From assembly GCA_030247855.1 (NCBI GenBank), contig JAPDRN010000051.1:157603-221602 (forward strand): 64,000 nt of DNA. The letters are read 5' to 3'. This document shows, piece after piece, positions 24,478 to 34,634 of this stretch (positions within the stretch are counted from its first letter, which is position 1; every line of letters starts with the position of its first letter). Both the position numbers and the translations under genes were made by a program. The notes below the pieces were generated by a model. The model ran no database searches, had not been told where the DNA came from, and saw only the letters and a list, made by a program, of their open reading frames with translations. The DNA comes from Knufia peltigerae. Lineage: Eukaryota > Ascomycota > Eurotiomycetes > Chaetothyriales > Trichomeriaceae.

Positions 24478-26313
24478 ATGCCTGAACCAGGAAATCCCAA
24501 TGACCTCAATGGTGCCAGCGCTCTAGAAGCCGGCATACCTCCACAGATCTCATCGGTGCGTTCATTTACCATCGATCCCGAACCCGACTTCGTCAGAACC
24601 TCAACTGAACCGCCTTCTCCTCGCCCCCTTCCAGATCGTCCAGCCTCGTCATCGCCGCCTTTGGACTTGTACGATGACTCGTCGGACGTCACTTGGACAC
24701 CGCCGGAAACGCACATCTCTTCTCTTCCGCCTCCGCGGCCGCGTCCCGCTCGGGCGGAGCCCGCGACCACCGGTCGCCCCCGGACCGGCGAAGTCAACGA
24801 ACGATTCCCCGCCTTTGGCGACGCGGCCAACACCCTGATCGGTGCTCGTTTGCTCCTCCTCGACGCTCTGCATCGCCGCCCGGTCAACGACTGGCCCACC
24901 CTCACGGTCGAGCAGCACTTCAACTCCTTGTTTTCTCGAATCAGCCCGGAGACGGGCCACATCAAGACCGGTCAAGACCTGACGCGCACCAAGGTCGACC
25001 TTTCACGCGCCATGGCCGCCGGGCAGGCCTTTCGCCGGCAGCGCGGATTGGGCAACGCGGGGAAGGCGGTCCGCCTCGACGAGCCCACCGCCGGTGACGG
25101 AACGGCCACGTCGCCCAAGGACGCCGGGCCCAAGCAGTTGCTGCGGCGTAAAGTGGTGGCGAGAGCGAAACAGGGCATCGCCACGGCGCTGAGGTTCGAG
25201 GCGGAATTCGGTATGGGGTTCCTGCATCGGCAGGAGGCGTCGACCAATCTGAGAGGAGAAGACCCGGACCGACGCAGAGGCAGATCCAGGACCAAGCAGC
25301 CCCCTCGACCACCGGGGGTGTCGAGGGAGGAAGTTGCTCTGTCCTTGTCGATGTTGCGTGAGAGTTTTCCTGGGTTCTACGACATCGTCGAGGCCCGTCA
25401 CTCGTCGATTGGACAAGATCGCGACGATGGCGCACCGTCGAGGGCGAAAGGTCTGGGGAAAGGGGAGATGGAAAAGATGCCCACGGCGGGACAGATCAAC
25501 GGGATCGGTCTACAAGGTACGTCGTTCTCCTCACGTCCTATCGTGCGCCCACCGTCGAGGACGTCGACCTCTGATGGATCAATGAGCACTCCTATATCAT
25601 TCGGAGGACGACAGTATGCTTCACTACGGGTCGTCGAACCGACTCGGGGATCAAAAGGTCAAGTCAGGATTCAGCAACCTCGACCGGCAGTCACAGCCCG
25701 TTATCAGCCGGTGAGTAGGTTCTACGAGGAACCCGATCCGTACTCTGAACAGGCTCAAGACAGCATCCACCCTTCACATGGCGGTGAGTACACGGAAAAG
25801 TTCGAGGTCGAGTCCAAAACGGCAAAGGTTTGTACGGCCATGAGAAAGGTGTCGTCAATGGTCAAGGCTTTCGCAAAGGGGGTCGGACTTCGGTCGTCGT
25901 CGTCGTCGTCGTCGTCCAACAAGACTCCAAAGGAGGAGAAAAGATGGGCGCGTGGCGCCGAGTCGTCACGCAATGCCTTGAGAGACCGCAATCGACATGT
26001 TGATCTCCAAGGACAAGAGGAGGGAATCAGAGGTAAGGGATTTCACTCTACGTCGTCGCGGGTCGAGTTGCTGCCGTCGTCGTCGTTGTCAACACCACTT
26101 CGAGATTCCACGTCACGTTCAAATGGCCCTGGCCTTGCTTCGTCAAGTCGGCCTTCTCGATATTATGACTCGCCTGGGATCATGAACGCGATTCGATCGA
26201 GTATGGAACGACCAGTGACAGAGGCAAGACTTGTCACGGTCCCAAAACCCCGACCTCGGAAGTTGAAGAAGAATCCGAAAGTCGGAGTGGATTCGAACTC
26301 GACTCGAAGATGA
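24478..26313 (+). CDS. Hypothetical Ser/Pro/Arg-rich protein
   Basis: An intact 611-residue ORF with a good ATG context, GC-rich and biased in codon use, so it is likely real. I do not recognise a domain. Residues 1-105 are Pro/Ser-rich and disordered. Residues about 105-190 form the most structured-looking block (hydrophobic, with LLLLDALHRRP). The rest is rich in Arg, Ser and Lys. A poly-Ser run at about 473-480 is encoded by a GTC repeat at 25893-25917. No signal peptide or membrane segment is seen. It may be a lineage-restricted, low-complexity nuclear or scaffold protein; the function is unknown. Confidence 0.65.
   Translation: MPEPGNPNDLNGASALEAGIPPQISSVRSFTIDPEPDFVRTSTEPPSPRPLPDRPASSSPPLDLYDDSSDVTWTPPETHISSLPPPRPRPARAEPATTGRPRTGEVNERFPAFGDAANTLIGARLLLLDALHRRPVNDWPTLTVEQHFNSLFSRISPETGHIKTGQDLTRTKVDLSRAMAAGQAFRRQRGLGNAGKAVRLDEPTAGDGTATSPKDAGPKQLLRRKVVARAKQGIATALRFEAEFGMGFLHRQEASTNLRGEDPDRRRGRSRTKQPPRPPGVSREEVALSLSMLRESFPGFYDIVEARHSSIGQDRDDGAPSRAKGLGKGEMEKMPTAGQINGIGLQGTSFSSRPIVRPPSRTSTSDGSMSTPISFGGRQYASLRVVEPTRGSKGQVRIQQPRPAVTARYQPVSRFYEEPDPYSEQAQDSIHPSHGGEYTEKFEVESKTAKVCTAMRKVSSMVKAFAKGVGLRSSSSSSSSNKTPKEEKRWARGAESSRNALRDRNRHVDLQGQEEGIRGKGFHSTSSRVELLPSSSLSTPLRDSTSRSNGPGLASSSRPSRYYDSPGIMNAIRSSMERPVTEARLVTVPKPRPRKLKKNPKVGVDSNSTRR
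25893..25917 (+). repeat. (GTC)n trinucleotide repeat in coding sequence
   Basis: A run of GTC/TCG triplets encoding poly-serine in the 611-residue hypothetical protein. A similar run occurs at 56109-56126 in another unknown gene. Confidence 0.85.
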
Positions 26314-27327
26314 AGATGATCGTTGGAAACGGCGACAAGGTAAGTCACATGCGAGCGAGATACGACGGCAACTGTTCCTGTCGTCTTGAAGAAGACCAGG
26401 ACGATCAGACCACAACCAAACAAGACAAGGTAAGGCAAGTTCAAATGGAAAAAGAAGAAAAACAAGCAGGTCTTGGTTTCTCTCTTCTCTGGAGCTTTCT
26501 CATGAATTTACGAAAACAACAGGTCAGAGTATTTTGTGCTGCTTGCGGTAGTCATGGTCATGTTGACATTCCAGCTGGGCAAATAGAATTGAATTTTGTT
26601 TTGTTTTGTTTTTTTGGTTCGAGTACTACATGGCTTCATCTTCGCCCCTCAATCATTTCATCAATCATGATACACTTGCAATATATCGTTCCCCTTGTGT
26701 AGGTACCTTGTGACTATGTTATTCATGGCCAGGGGGGCACTTTGTTCAGGCGAAGGTCCCAAATATATCCGAGACATCACACCATGCGTTCATGATCTCC
26801 CAACGCGAGACTTACTCTCGATTTAGCATTTGCCCCCCCGGTTGTCCCACTCAATACTGTACTGTATAGTGATGGTACGGAAAACAAAAAGACGTCGAGA
26901 GAAGGGAATGGAATGTGGCTCAAAAGTGGTGTTGGTTTTTTTGTCGTTGCTGTTCCTGTACAGTTTTTCGCAAACAGAAGAACGAAAAAAGGAAAAGAAG
27001 GACTCTCGTATTTTTAATGTTTTCATATGATTAGGTGTACTCGATATTACTATCCTCTTTTCTTCTATATTAGATCTCTTTCTTTCGCATTCAATGCCAT
27101 CGCTATGCCTTTTTTTTTCCAAAACAAAAGGAAATTGTCAAAACTCAGTACCGTGCCATATCGCTATGCTATGCCATGCTATGCTATGCTATGCAAAACA
27201 AACCCAAAGATGAAAGAAACTCGTCAAGGATAGTCGGTTAAGTCGGGCGTCAATGAAATGAGACCAAAAACAAGAGATGTTCAGAGGTGGGAGTTTGGAG
27301 GTTGCATCACAAAGTAGCCATTTTCTC
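26314..27327. other. Intergenic region between convergent genes, low complexity
   Basis: 1 kb with A- and T-rich tracts (for example 26590-26615 and 27110-27130) and a short ATGCT repeat at 27163-27194. No coding sequence is supported. Confidence 0.45.
27163..27194 (+). repeat. ATGCT pentanucleotide microsatellite
   Basis: About six imperfect ATGCT units in the 3' flank of the Ser/Thr-rich protein gene. Confidence 0.8.
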
Positions 27328-28539
27328 TTACCACACTGTCACAGAGCTGGTGGTCGAGACAGGAGCAGCAGTAGTAGTGGATACAGCGGCTGAAGTGGTC
27401 GTGACCGCTGGAGTGGTTGTCACTGCTGCCGATGTGGTTGTGGTCACTGGTGCGCTTGAAGTTGTAGAAGTAGAGGTAGATGTGGTCGAGGCGGAAGTGG
27501 TGGAAGCGCTCGATGTGGTAGATGCGGGTGTGGTGGTAACGCTTGATGAGGTTGAAGTGCTTGATGATGTCGATGCCCAAGTAGTCGTGGTGCTTGCCTT
27601 GGAAGAGGTAGATGTTGTCGAAGTGCTAGAAGCAGACGAGGTGCTTGTCGAGCTGTGGTGCTTCTTCGTGCTCGTGCTCGTGCTCGTGCTGGTCGATGTT
27701 GGGGCTACTGTAGTCGTGGTGGACTTCTTGGTTGAAGTGACGAGAGTGGAAGTTGGAGTAGGAGGGTTTGGAATGGCGATGGTGCAGGTGATACCCCAAA
27801 CATCAATGTAGGTGATGGTTTGGCAGTGGTTGCATTGAGATGGAGGATAGTAGACACCGGAGCCACCGTTGTTGGGAGGTTGCGTTACAGTCACGGTCAC
27901 CGTCTTGGTCACTGCAGGAGGGCAGACAGGAGCTGGCGTGGTCTGAGCAGGAGGAGCTGGAGTTGGCTTTGGGTGCCATGGTTTAGTGACAGGATAGCAT
28001 GTTGTGGTGGTGTAGGTTTCAGCAGTCACCCAGGTCGTGTAGATTGTGGTTGCACCTTGGGTCGCCACCGGAGTAGAGCATGGAACGAATTTGGTCTTTG
28101 TGATCCATTCTGTGGTGGTAATTGTGGTCCAAATGGTGGCAGGAGTCGTGGTGGTGACAACGCTCGTGGTTGTCTTGTGTGGTTTCTTCGTCGTGGTGGT
28201 CGAGGTGGCGTTGTGAGACGTCGTGGTGCATGAAGTAGAGCTCGTTGTTGGAACAGAGCTGGAGCTGGAGCTGGAGCTATGCGATGTCGTGGTGCACGAA
28301 GTCGAACTGGTCGTTGGGACGGAGCTGGTTGACGTGCTGGAGCTATGGGGTGTCGTGGTGCAAGACGTCGAGCTCGAAGAAGTGCTAGGGCTCACGCTCG
28401 TAGTTGAAGCACTCGTGGTGCTGCTCGAGAGAGACGTGGTAGTTGTGGTCGTCGAGTTGCTTGCCCATCCTTCAGCATAAGGATGTGCCAGGGAACTGCC
28501 GGCGAGGGCTGCAACGAGAAAGATGATTGGAGAACGCAT
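27328..28539 (-). CDS. Secreted Ser/Thr-rich mucin-like cell-wall protein
   Basis: A 403-residue ORF starting at the ATG at 28539. A longer upstream reading frame exists, but the start chosen gives a clean signal peptide (MRSPIIFLVAALAGSSLA). After cleavage there is a long Thr/Ser array (about 25-120) with short CTTTSH-type repeats. A central Pro/Cys-containing part (about 135-245) includes YYPPSQCNHCQTITYIDVWG, and a second Ser/Thr array runs to the end. Such proteins are heavily O-mannosylated and sit in the wall or extracellular matrix. There is no hydrophobic GPI-anchor tail; the ORF ends SSVTVW. A GTAAGA donor overlaps the stop, but no sensible following exon was found. The exact function is unknown. 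Confidence 0.75.
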   Translation of the reverse strand: MRSPIIFLVAALAGSSLAHPYAEGWASNSTTTTTTSLSSSTTSASTTSVSPSTSSSSTSCTTTPHSSSTSTSSVPTTSSTSCTTTSHSSSSSSSSVPTTSSTSCTTTSHNATSTTTTKKPHKTTTSVVTTTTPATIWTTITTTEWITKTKFVPCSTPVATQGATTIYTTWVTAETYTTTTCYPVTKPWHPKPTPAPPAQTTPAPVCPPAVTKTVTVTVTQPPNNGGSGVYYPPSQCNHCQTITYIDVWGITCTIAIPNPPTPTSTLVTSTKKSTTTTVAPTSTSTSTSTSTKKHHSSTSTSSASSTSTTSTSSKASTTTTWASTSSSTSTSSSVTTTPASTTSSASTTSASTTSTSTSTTSSAPVTTTTSAAVTTTPAVTTTSAAVSTTTAAPVSTTSSVTVW

Positions 28540-30838
28540 ATTTGATGATGTGTCTGGGCAGTGATAAGATGAACGAATGTATGTGTATGTGTCTGTGAGT
28601 GTGTATGGGGAAGAGCGAATGTATAAGGAGTAACGAGTGTCCTTGTGCAATCAGCGAATGTGTGAAGTGTGTTGTTGGTTGGTTGTTTGTATGCTTTGAT
28701 GATGATGATGGAAAGAAAAGAGCCTCTGAAGCTTGAGAGACTTGGAATTACTTATACCTGCCTCGATGATTCTCGAAATAGATTGAGACATCTCTGGACT
28801 GATTTGAGCGTAGCATCTGCTCGTCGACGCCATGGTATTGGGCCATGTTACCATCACCCAGTGGTCAGATGTGAGTGTGTACAAGGCTAGACGAAGATGA
28901 AAGTCTCGAGACCTGAGAAGGCTGTGCCTTGCAGTTGCAGTCGATGCGAGGGAAAATGGCGCACAGAGCACGTTAAGTGGCTGAGCTAGACCTAGAAGGG
29001 ATGGATATGGCTGCTGTTTTAATCCATGACGTACAACACGAGTCCAATTATTTCCGCAGGAAGCTCAGCGTCTGGGCCAAATTGTATGCGGTCTTAAACT
29101 ACCCCGAGCTCGCATGGCTAAAGCGGCGTGGTTACCTCTGAAGAATCTGGGTTCTGGCCACTCACTATTTTTAGGGCGAACCAGTGCTCAAGCCACTTGA
29201 GGCGTCGAGAGGAGAGACTTGAAGACACCTGAAGACACCTGAGAATGACCTAAAAGACACCTAAAGACCCTGCCCAGGCACACCCGAAGAACCACCTGAA
29301 GCTACCCTACCATACGGCTCTCCCCGGCCACTTTGACCACGTTACCTTGGGACCGGCGGATTTGGTCTCATCCCTCCAGATTTTGTCGTGTTTGTTCGTT
29401 CGAATCACTTACTCCTCACTCGCTGCATTGTCACCCTATGATGTCTTACGGCTTCATCTTGGCCAAGCTCCGTCTCTATGGTGCTTTTACAACATGTGAA
29501 AATTCTCTTCATGAGCAGGTAATGGCAAGGGTCTCGATCAGTCAACCTAACAATAGATTCAATAGCACTTTTTCCCCATTTCAACCTATCTTCAGCGCAG
29601 TCTGTCTACTATGAATTTCTACAATTTCAAGCGCAGTCAAGTCCGCCATTCCGCATTAGGCAGGTACATCCCATTTTACAAGAGTCCAATTCACCACTCG
29701 AGCTGATGCAGCAAAACACCATCCAGAAAGAATTCTAATCAGGGTACCACAAGAGATCCTTTGATCATCACAGAGTGCATTCAAGGCCGCCAAAAAAGGA
29801 AGACTCTCTATATTTTCCCATGCCATTCCATTACAAGAAAAACAGCCTTGAGCATGACTTAAATCCACATCAAATGACCACAACTCGATATTGTGTCTCA
29901 GTTACCGAAACCCAACTTTCCCTGGATCTCATATCATGTCCTTGCCGATGCGTACGATTGATCCGACCGATTGAAGTAGCACGACTCTAATCACGACCTC
30001 CCTTGTGCCTAGACATTGTCATGACAGCCATGTCAAGGCCATAGACTATTTTCAACGACATTGCCAGCTCTCTCGTCCTCACATATCGCCGTTTTGAACC
30101 TCCACTAATTCACTCGTGTCAATGCCAGTCATCATAATGCTGGACGGTGCGCGCTGATCTGGTCGCCACCGAGTGGAGTGCAAGCACCCAGGCGGACCTC
30201 AGTCGCCGAGTGTAGCAAGAATAGATGTCTGCAATGCTCAGGTTCTAGCTGACCACACTATAGGACCACCTGGAGTGGTCGGCGACCCCTGGATGTTCAT
30301 CTTCCTCAGATGGAGCCGTGACAGTCACACCATTCTCAATTCCGGCAACATCCATGAAAGTACAGGGCAACTACCATGTTCGAGCCATTCGCTGTGGTGT
30401 TGATGGTTTCGGAGGTGGATAATCTGCCACGAAACATGGTGGCTATTTTCATCAAAAACCACCAAGTTCTTCAGGATCTTCACGGTGGCGTGATATCGGC
30501 GAGCCATGGACATCGAGGATCCTGAATGGGTCGCCCGTCTATAAATAACTTAGCATGTGTTTATGAGGTGAACGCGCAAAATGATATATCCGAGTCGAAC
30601 TTCAGACAAAATAGAGAAGATGTTGTGTGGCTGGTTTTTGTAGGCATTGCACAGAAAGTCCCAGGGTTGAGATCGTGAGATTCAACCACTGTACACAAAG
30701 TGCTCCTCTGGCCCCAGCTGCCTCATCATATGTAGCGAAGGGCAGAGTGATTGACTGACCTTTTGCATCAACTCTTTGCGTCAAAGATACACCGATGAAC
30801 ATTAGTAGCGGTAGTAATGTCGGTCGGATGTCACGAGT
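28540..30838. other. 2.3-kb gene-poor interval
   Basis: It lies between the start of the wall-protein gene and the 3' end of RRP7. It holds the wall-protein promoter, and a degenerate GAAGACACCT tandem repeat at 29221-29270. ORFs here are short and without protein-like composition. No tRNA or 5S rRNA was found by eye. Confidence 0.5.
29221..29270 (+). repeat. Degenerate tandem repeat, unit GAAGACACCT
   Basis: Two exact 10-bp copies followed by diverged copies (AAAGACACCTA and similar). No function is evident. Confidence 0.6.
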
Positions 30839-31732
30839 TCAACCCTGAGGCTTTCCTCTTCGTCGTCTCATTTCCTCTACCTTCCTCTTGTCCTCTTCAA
30901 ACTTCTTCAACATCTCCGCATGCTCTTCTTTCCTCTTCTCTCGCATCTGGAATCTGTAAAAGTCTTCGAGACCCTTGTTCTTCTCCTTTTGTCGCTCTGC
31001 GAGCTCCTTGGCCTCGTCACTTCGGACTGCGCCTCGGGACGCCCTTGTAACGGTGATGAATCCGTCTTCGTCAGGCTCTTGTCGCTTCCGAGCGTTCTCC
31101 CGACTTCGTGCCTCTTCCATCTGGGCGTACGCAGTCATGAACCCGTTGACCGATCGAAGTAATTCTTTCTTCGACGGATACTGCAGATGCTTGTGGTGGG
31201 AGTACCTCGTCATGCCCAAACGAGGAACACCCCGGGTCGTGCCACTGCTCCATTCCAAAGCTGTGCCTGACTTTGCGGCTCGTTTCGCTCCCTTGAATGC
31301 AAGTTCCATGCTCGCCCGGTCCACAAACACCACAATCGCCGTCGACCCTGTCTGGTGGATTTCCGAGTCGAAGGCTTTTGGTAGGGAATATGCGTCCAAG
31401 CCCGCCTCGAGTTCTTCCGCGGTCATTCTCTTCCTCTTCCGACTCGACATTGCGCCGGACGTGGGTTTCCCGGTGACATTTGTTTCGGAGAAGTGGACCG
31501 CTTCAACGCGTCCGCCTTCGAGTTGGTTCGTGAAGAGATGTCTCAGGGCCTGTGTCGTCGCCGATATGGGAATGTTCACTAGGAACAGAGATCTTCGCGC
31601 ATCGTCGTCTGAGATTTTCGGGTCGTGAGGTTTGAGGTACAAGTAGTGCAGTATTTTCTCCGGTAATCCATCTATCGATGGCAGCCTCAGCGGCAGAGCC
31701 ACACAGCCGCCGACTTCTCGAGGTGGTCTCAT
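30839..31732 (-). CDS. RRP7: Ribosomal RNA-processing protein 7
   Basis: An intronless 297-residue ORF. The N-terminal half has the Rrp7 RRM-like domain (YLYLKPHDPKIS, then RSLFLVNIPISATTQAL). The C-terminal half carries the family signature DEDGFITVT and GLEDFYRFQMREKRKEEH, ending in a basic helical tail. Rrp7 acts in the nucleolus in the UTP-C/CURI module of the small-subunit processome, needed for 18S rRNA maturation. It is divergent from ATP12, with only 185 bp between starts. The length matches fungal Rrp7 (about 290-320). Confidence 0.93.
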   Translation of the reverse strand: MRPPREVGGCVALPLRLPSIDGLPEKILHYLYLKPHDPKISDDDARRSLFLVNIPISATTQALRHLFTNQLEGGRVEAVHFSETNVTGKPTSGAMSSRKRKRMTAEELEAGLDAYSLPKAFDSEIHQTGSTAIVVFVDRASMELAFKGAKRAAKSGTALEWSSGTTRGVPRLGMTRYSHHKHLQYPSKKELLRSVNGFMTAYAQMEEARSRENARKRQEPDEDGFITVTRASRGAVRSDEAKELAERQKEKNKGLEDFYRFQMREKRKEEHAEMLKKFEEDKRKVEEMRRRRGKPQG

Positions 31733-31917
31733 GTTTAAAGGGCTCGTCCAGTATTGTACACTGTAGAAAGAGACACAACCTCGCTCGACATTTTTTGTTA
31801 CAAACGAATCACCCGCGGCCTCGGGCGATCTAACTCCGAAGATCTTGGCACTTAACTCCGGTCTATATCATCAAATATTCCTCAACCCAAGGGTTCAAAC
31901 TGGACCGACCTCAAGCA
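31733..31917. promoter_or_regulatory. Compact bidirectional promoter of RRP7 and ATP12
   Basis: 185 bp between the two divergent ATGs, so both promoters and leaders must overlap. No TATA box is obvious. Confidence 0.6.
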
Positions 31918-33084
31918 ATGCCAGTTGTTGTCTCTGCGACCGTCGCCGCCATGAGGACGCACGCAGTTCGATTATCTCGCCCTTGGCGAGGCCAGCGTTC
32001 TTGTCCCTTGCCTTCCTTCCGACCTCTCTCCACGACACCGTCTCGATTCGCAAATGCCCTCCCCATCACCGCCACTGGACCTCCCCCGGACCCTCCCACG
32101 CCCGCTTCAGGCCCTTACTCCGACAAGGTCACGGAACGTCGGCGCAAAGCGGCCCTCCTCGAAGCAGGCAAAGAGATTCGTGCGGCGGCAGCAGCATCGC
32201 AGTCCCCTGGTAAAAAATCGTCGTCACCTTTGAAGAGACGATTCTGGAAGGATGTACACATCCGAGAGTCCCCCAGCGGGGGTTTCGAAGTGTACCTGGA
32301 CGCACGACCGGTCAGGACACCCTCCAAAACAATCCTCACCATCCCCAAGTCAAAGCCTCACCTGGCCCACGCCATAGCCATAGAATGGGACATGCTCGAG
32401 TCGGCACAGCAGGCTCTCAAGAACCACAACATCCCCATGACCTCGACGACCGCCCGGGCACAAGACATTGCCGAGGCCGAAGCGAGAGGGGACCACACAA
32501 TCAGAAACGAAATCATCAAAGTCATGATGGGCTACCTGGACACGGACACGTTGTTGTGTTGGGTGCCGGAGCAACAGTCGTTTGACGACGGTACGGGACC
32601 ACTGGATACGCAGACTGAGACAAAAAAGGAAACACTACGACAGAGGCAGATCCGGATCGCGACACCAATCTTGGCCTTCCTCAATACGTCTGTCTGGCCC
32701 GGGGTTGAAATCAAGCCGGTACTCGACGAGGGTAGCATCATGCCGGTCAGGCAGTCCGAGGTCACGAGGAGCGTGATTCAAGGTTGGATCGCCGGACTGC
32801 CGGCCTTCGAGCTCGCGGCGTTGGAGAGAGCCGTGCTCGCCACCAAGAGTCTCCTGGTCGGCACCAGACTCTTGATCGAATGGAGCGAGGAGTTTCGGGA
32901 TCTCCAGCGAGGCGGGCCCGACGACGCGAGGTTCGGCATCGAAGAGGCGGCCGAGGCGGCGACTCTGGAAGTCCGCTGGCAGACTGCCATGTGGGGAGAA
33001 GTCGAGGACACCCACGACGTCGACAACGAAGACATACGACGGCAATTGGGAAGTGCGATTCTGCTCGTCAGTGGAGGTCGGTAG
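31918..33084 (+). CDS. ATP12: Mitochondrial F1-ATPase assembly chaperone Atp12
   Basis: An intronless 388-residue ORF. Residues 1-50 are Arg/Ser-rich with few acids, a typical mitochondrial presequence; a second ATG at 31951 may be the real start. Family features are RFWKDVHIRES, YLDARPVRTPSK, AIAIEWDMLESAQQAL and the CWVPEQ segment. Atp12 binds the F1 alpha subunit in the matrix and stops it aggregating before the hexamer forms. A Trp/Glu-rich C-terminal region (TAMWGEVEDTHDVD) is also typical. It is divergent from RRP7. Confidence 0.93.
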   Translation: MPVVVSATVAAMRTHAVRLSRPWRGQRSCPLPSFRPLSTTPSRFANALPITATGPPPDPPTPASGPYSDKVTERRRKAALLEAGKEIRAAAAASQSPGKKSSSPLKRRFWKDVHIRESPSGGFEVYLDARPVRTPSKTILTIPKSKPHLAHAIAIEWDMLESAQQALKNHNIPMTSTTARAQDIAEAEARGDHTIRNEIIKVMMGYLDTDTLLCWVPEQQSFDDGTGPLDTQTETKKETLRQRQIRIATPILAFLNTSVWPGVEIKPVLDEGSIMPVRQSEVTRSVIQGWIAGLPAFELAALERAVLATKSLLVGTRLLIEWSEEFRDLQRGGPDDARFGIEEAAEAATLEVRWQTAMWGEVEDTHDVDNEDIRRQLGSAILLVSGGR

Positions 33085-33242
33085 ACTTTTTGAGAGAGCG
33101 CGCAAAGGTTTCAATTCTTTCGCATGAGATGTATAAGTAAAACTTCAGTGGTCCCCGAACGAAACATGGGGCTAATCCAATGGCTGGGCAACCCTCCTGC
33201 TTGCGCATCCTCTCTCCTGTCTACATAGGTATCTTAGTTATT

Positions 33243-34634
33243 CTATAGTTTAGATGCAGGCATGGCGTGATGATGAGAGACTTTGCTCAGTGCTTTTCGA
33301 GCCTGATGAACAACATTCAGTAGTCAGTATCTTATCTAGAGCAGGGTGCGATGAATGATACAAGAAAGAAAAGTTGGAACGGGGCGAACGCTCACTTCAT
33401 CAATCGCATCATACTGCTCCAGCCAATTGTCAAAGGCATTCGACAACGGACTAGCATCAAAGTTTCCCTTGATCGGAAGCTTCTCCTTTCTCTCCTGCAT
33501 CCCCTTGAGAGCCGAGTCTCTCTTCATCTGCATCTTGCCGTCCGGCAGGCAATACGCTATTCCCATCTCACGAGACCGGAGACGCGTCTTGGTGGTTCGA
33601 GGTTGCCTGAGTTCCTGATACAATCGCGCGCGAACCCTGAACGCGTGGTCCTCGTCCGCAGACACATTGTGGAAAAACTCGGCCAGGACTGCAGCGTCTT
33701 CGATACACATCCCGGCCCCTTGGCCCGCGTACGGCACCATGGCGTGGCACGAGTCACCTGCGAGAATGACCTTGCCGTTCTCGCTGTGCCACTTTGGTGC
33801 GTCACACTCGCTCATTCTCCATTTCCAAGCGCCTTTGCCCTTCCGCAGACATTCTTGCGTCACGGGGCCGTAGTCGCGAAACCGGCGTCGGAGGTACCTC
33901 ATGTCGGAGACGTACTCGAAGAAGACGTCCGGGTGCGGATCCTCTTCGAAATTGTACTCTCGCACGAGGAGTTGTAAATCGAAGACCTGGCGAGAAAACA
34001 ACGGACCCGAAAAGGTCGCCGTCCCCGGCCCCATGGTGAGGTTGGGCGTTCGCTGAACGATCAGCGCTTTTGCGGCTTGACTCTCCAGGTCTGACAATGG
34101 CACTTGAAACTGGAACCCGGTGTCCGTGCCTACGATAGGTCTGACTGATGGGAACAATGACTGTCGTACTTTGGATCCTATGCCATCAGCGCCTATGACC
34201 AGGTCCGCGGGGATGGGGGCGCCTCCTCCAAGGATCAGCGCAGGTCTGGAGGCGTCTACACCAGATATGTCCGTGTTGAAGAATACCTTGACGCCATGCT
34301 CGAATGCCTTTGCCAGCATTGATCGTCGAAAGTCTGATCGCAATATAGAAAATTGAACTCCGGCCAGAGGTTTCGCATATGCCAAAGTTTCCTCAGTGGA
34401 CCAGCGCCTTACCACCATACCATCGCTCTCGTGCCCAACATCGCTGATATCGATGTGCCATTCCCTGAGAATACGCACGGCATTTGGCTGTAGTTGAATA
34501 GCAGCACCGCCTTCGTTGGCGAATACCTCCTCGGTTTTTCGTTCATAGATCGTGACAACATGGCCATATTGTGCAAAGGCAATTGCTGTGACTAGTCCAG
34601 TAACGCCGGCGCCAGCGATGGCGATTTGAAGCAT
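33243..34634 (-). CDS. FAD-dependent monooxygenase with C-terminal SKL (peroxisomal)
   Basis: Exons 34634-33396 and 33302-33243 give 432 residues. The start at 34634 puts the FAD-binding GAGVTGL motif at residues 8-14; an upstream in-frame ATG at 34703 only adds 23 unconserved residues. Other class A flavoprotein motifs are GADGIGSKVRQS (DG) and LAGDSCHAMVPYAGQG (GD, Asp294). It resembles salicylate-hydroxylase-like hydroxylases that add oxygen to aromatic rings using NAD(P)H; the substrate is unknown. The 93-bp last intron has a GTGAGC donor and a CAG acceptor. Splicing yields EARKALSK...MPASKL, ending in a PTS1 signal. Reading through the intron instead ends in HRTLL without a signal. Confidence 0.85.

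Noticed and set aside
27230..27330. Extra 3' exon for the wall protein after a GTAAGA donor at its stop
   Set aside because: No acceptor in the next 200 bases gives a sensible tail or GPI signal.
28540..28650. 37-residue N-terminal extension of the wall protein
   Set aside because: It would bury the clear signal peptide that starts at 28539.
30575..30660. Another T-loop-like GTTCGACTC on the minus strand
   Set aside because: The upstream sequence cannot fold into the rest of a tRNA.
31733..31792. Upstream exon for RRP7 from an ATG near 31792
   Set aside because: The only fitting intron would be about 18 bp, too short to be spliced; the ATG at 31732 fits family length.
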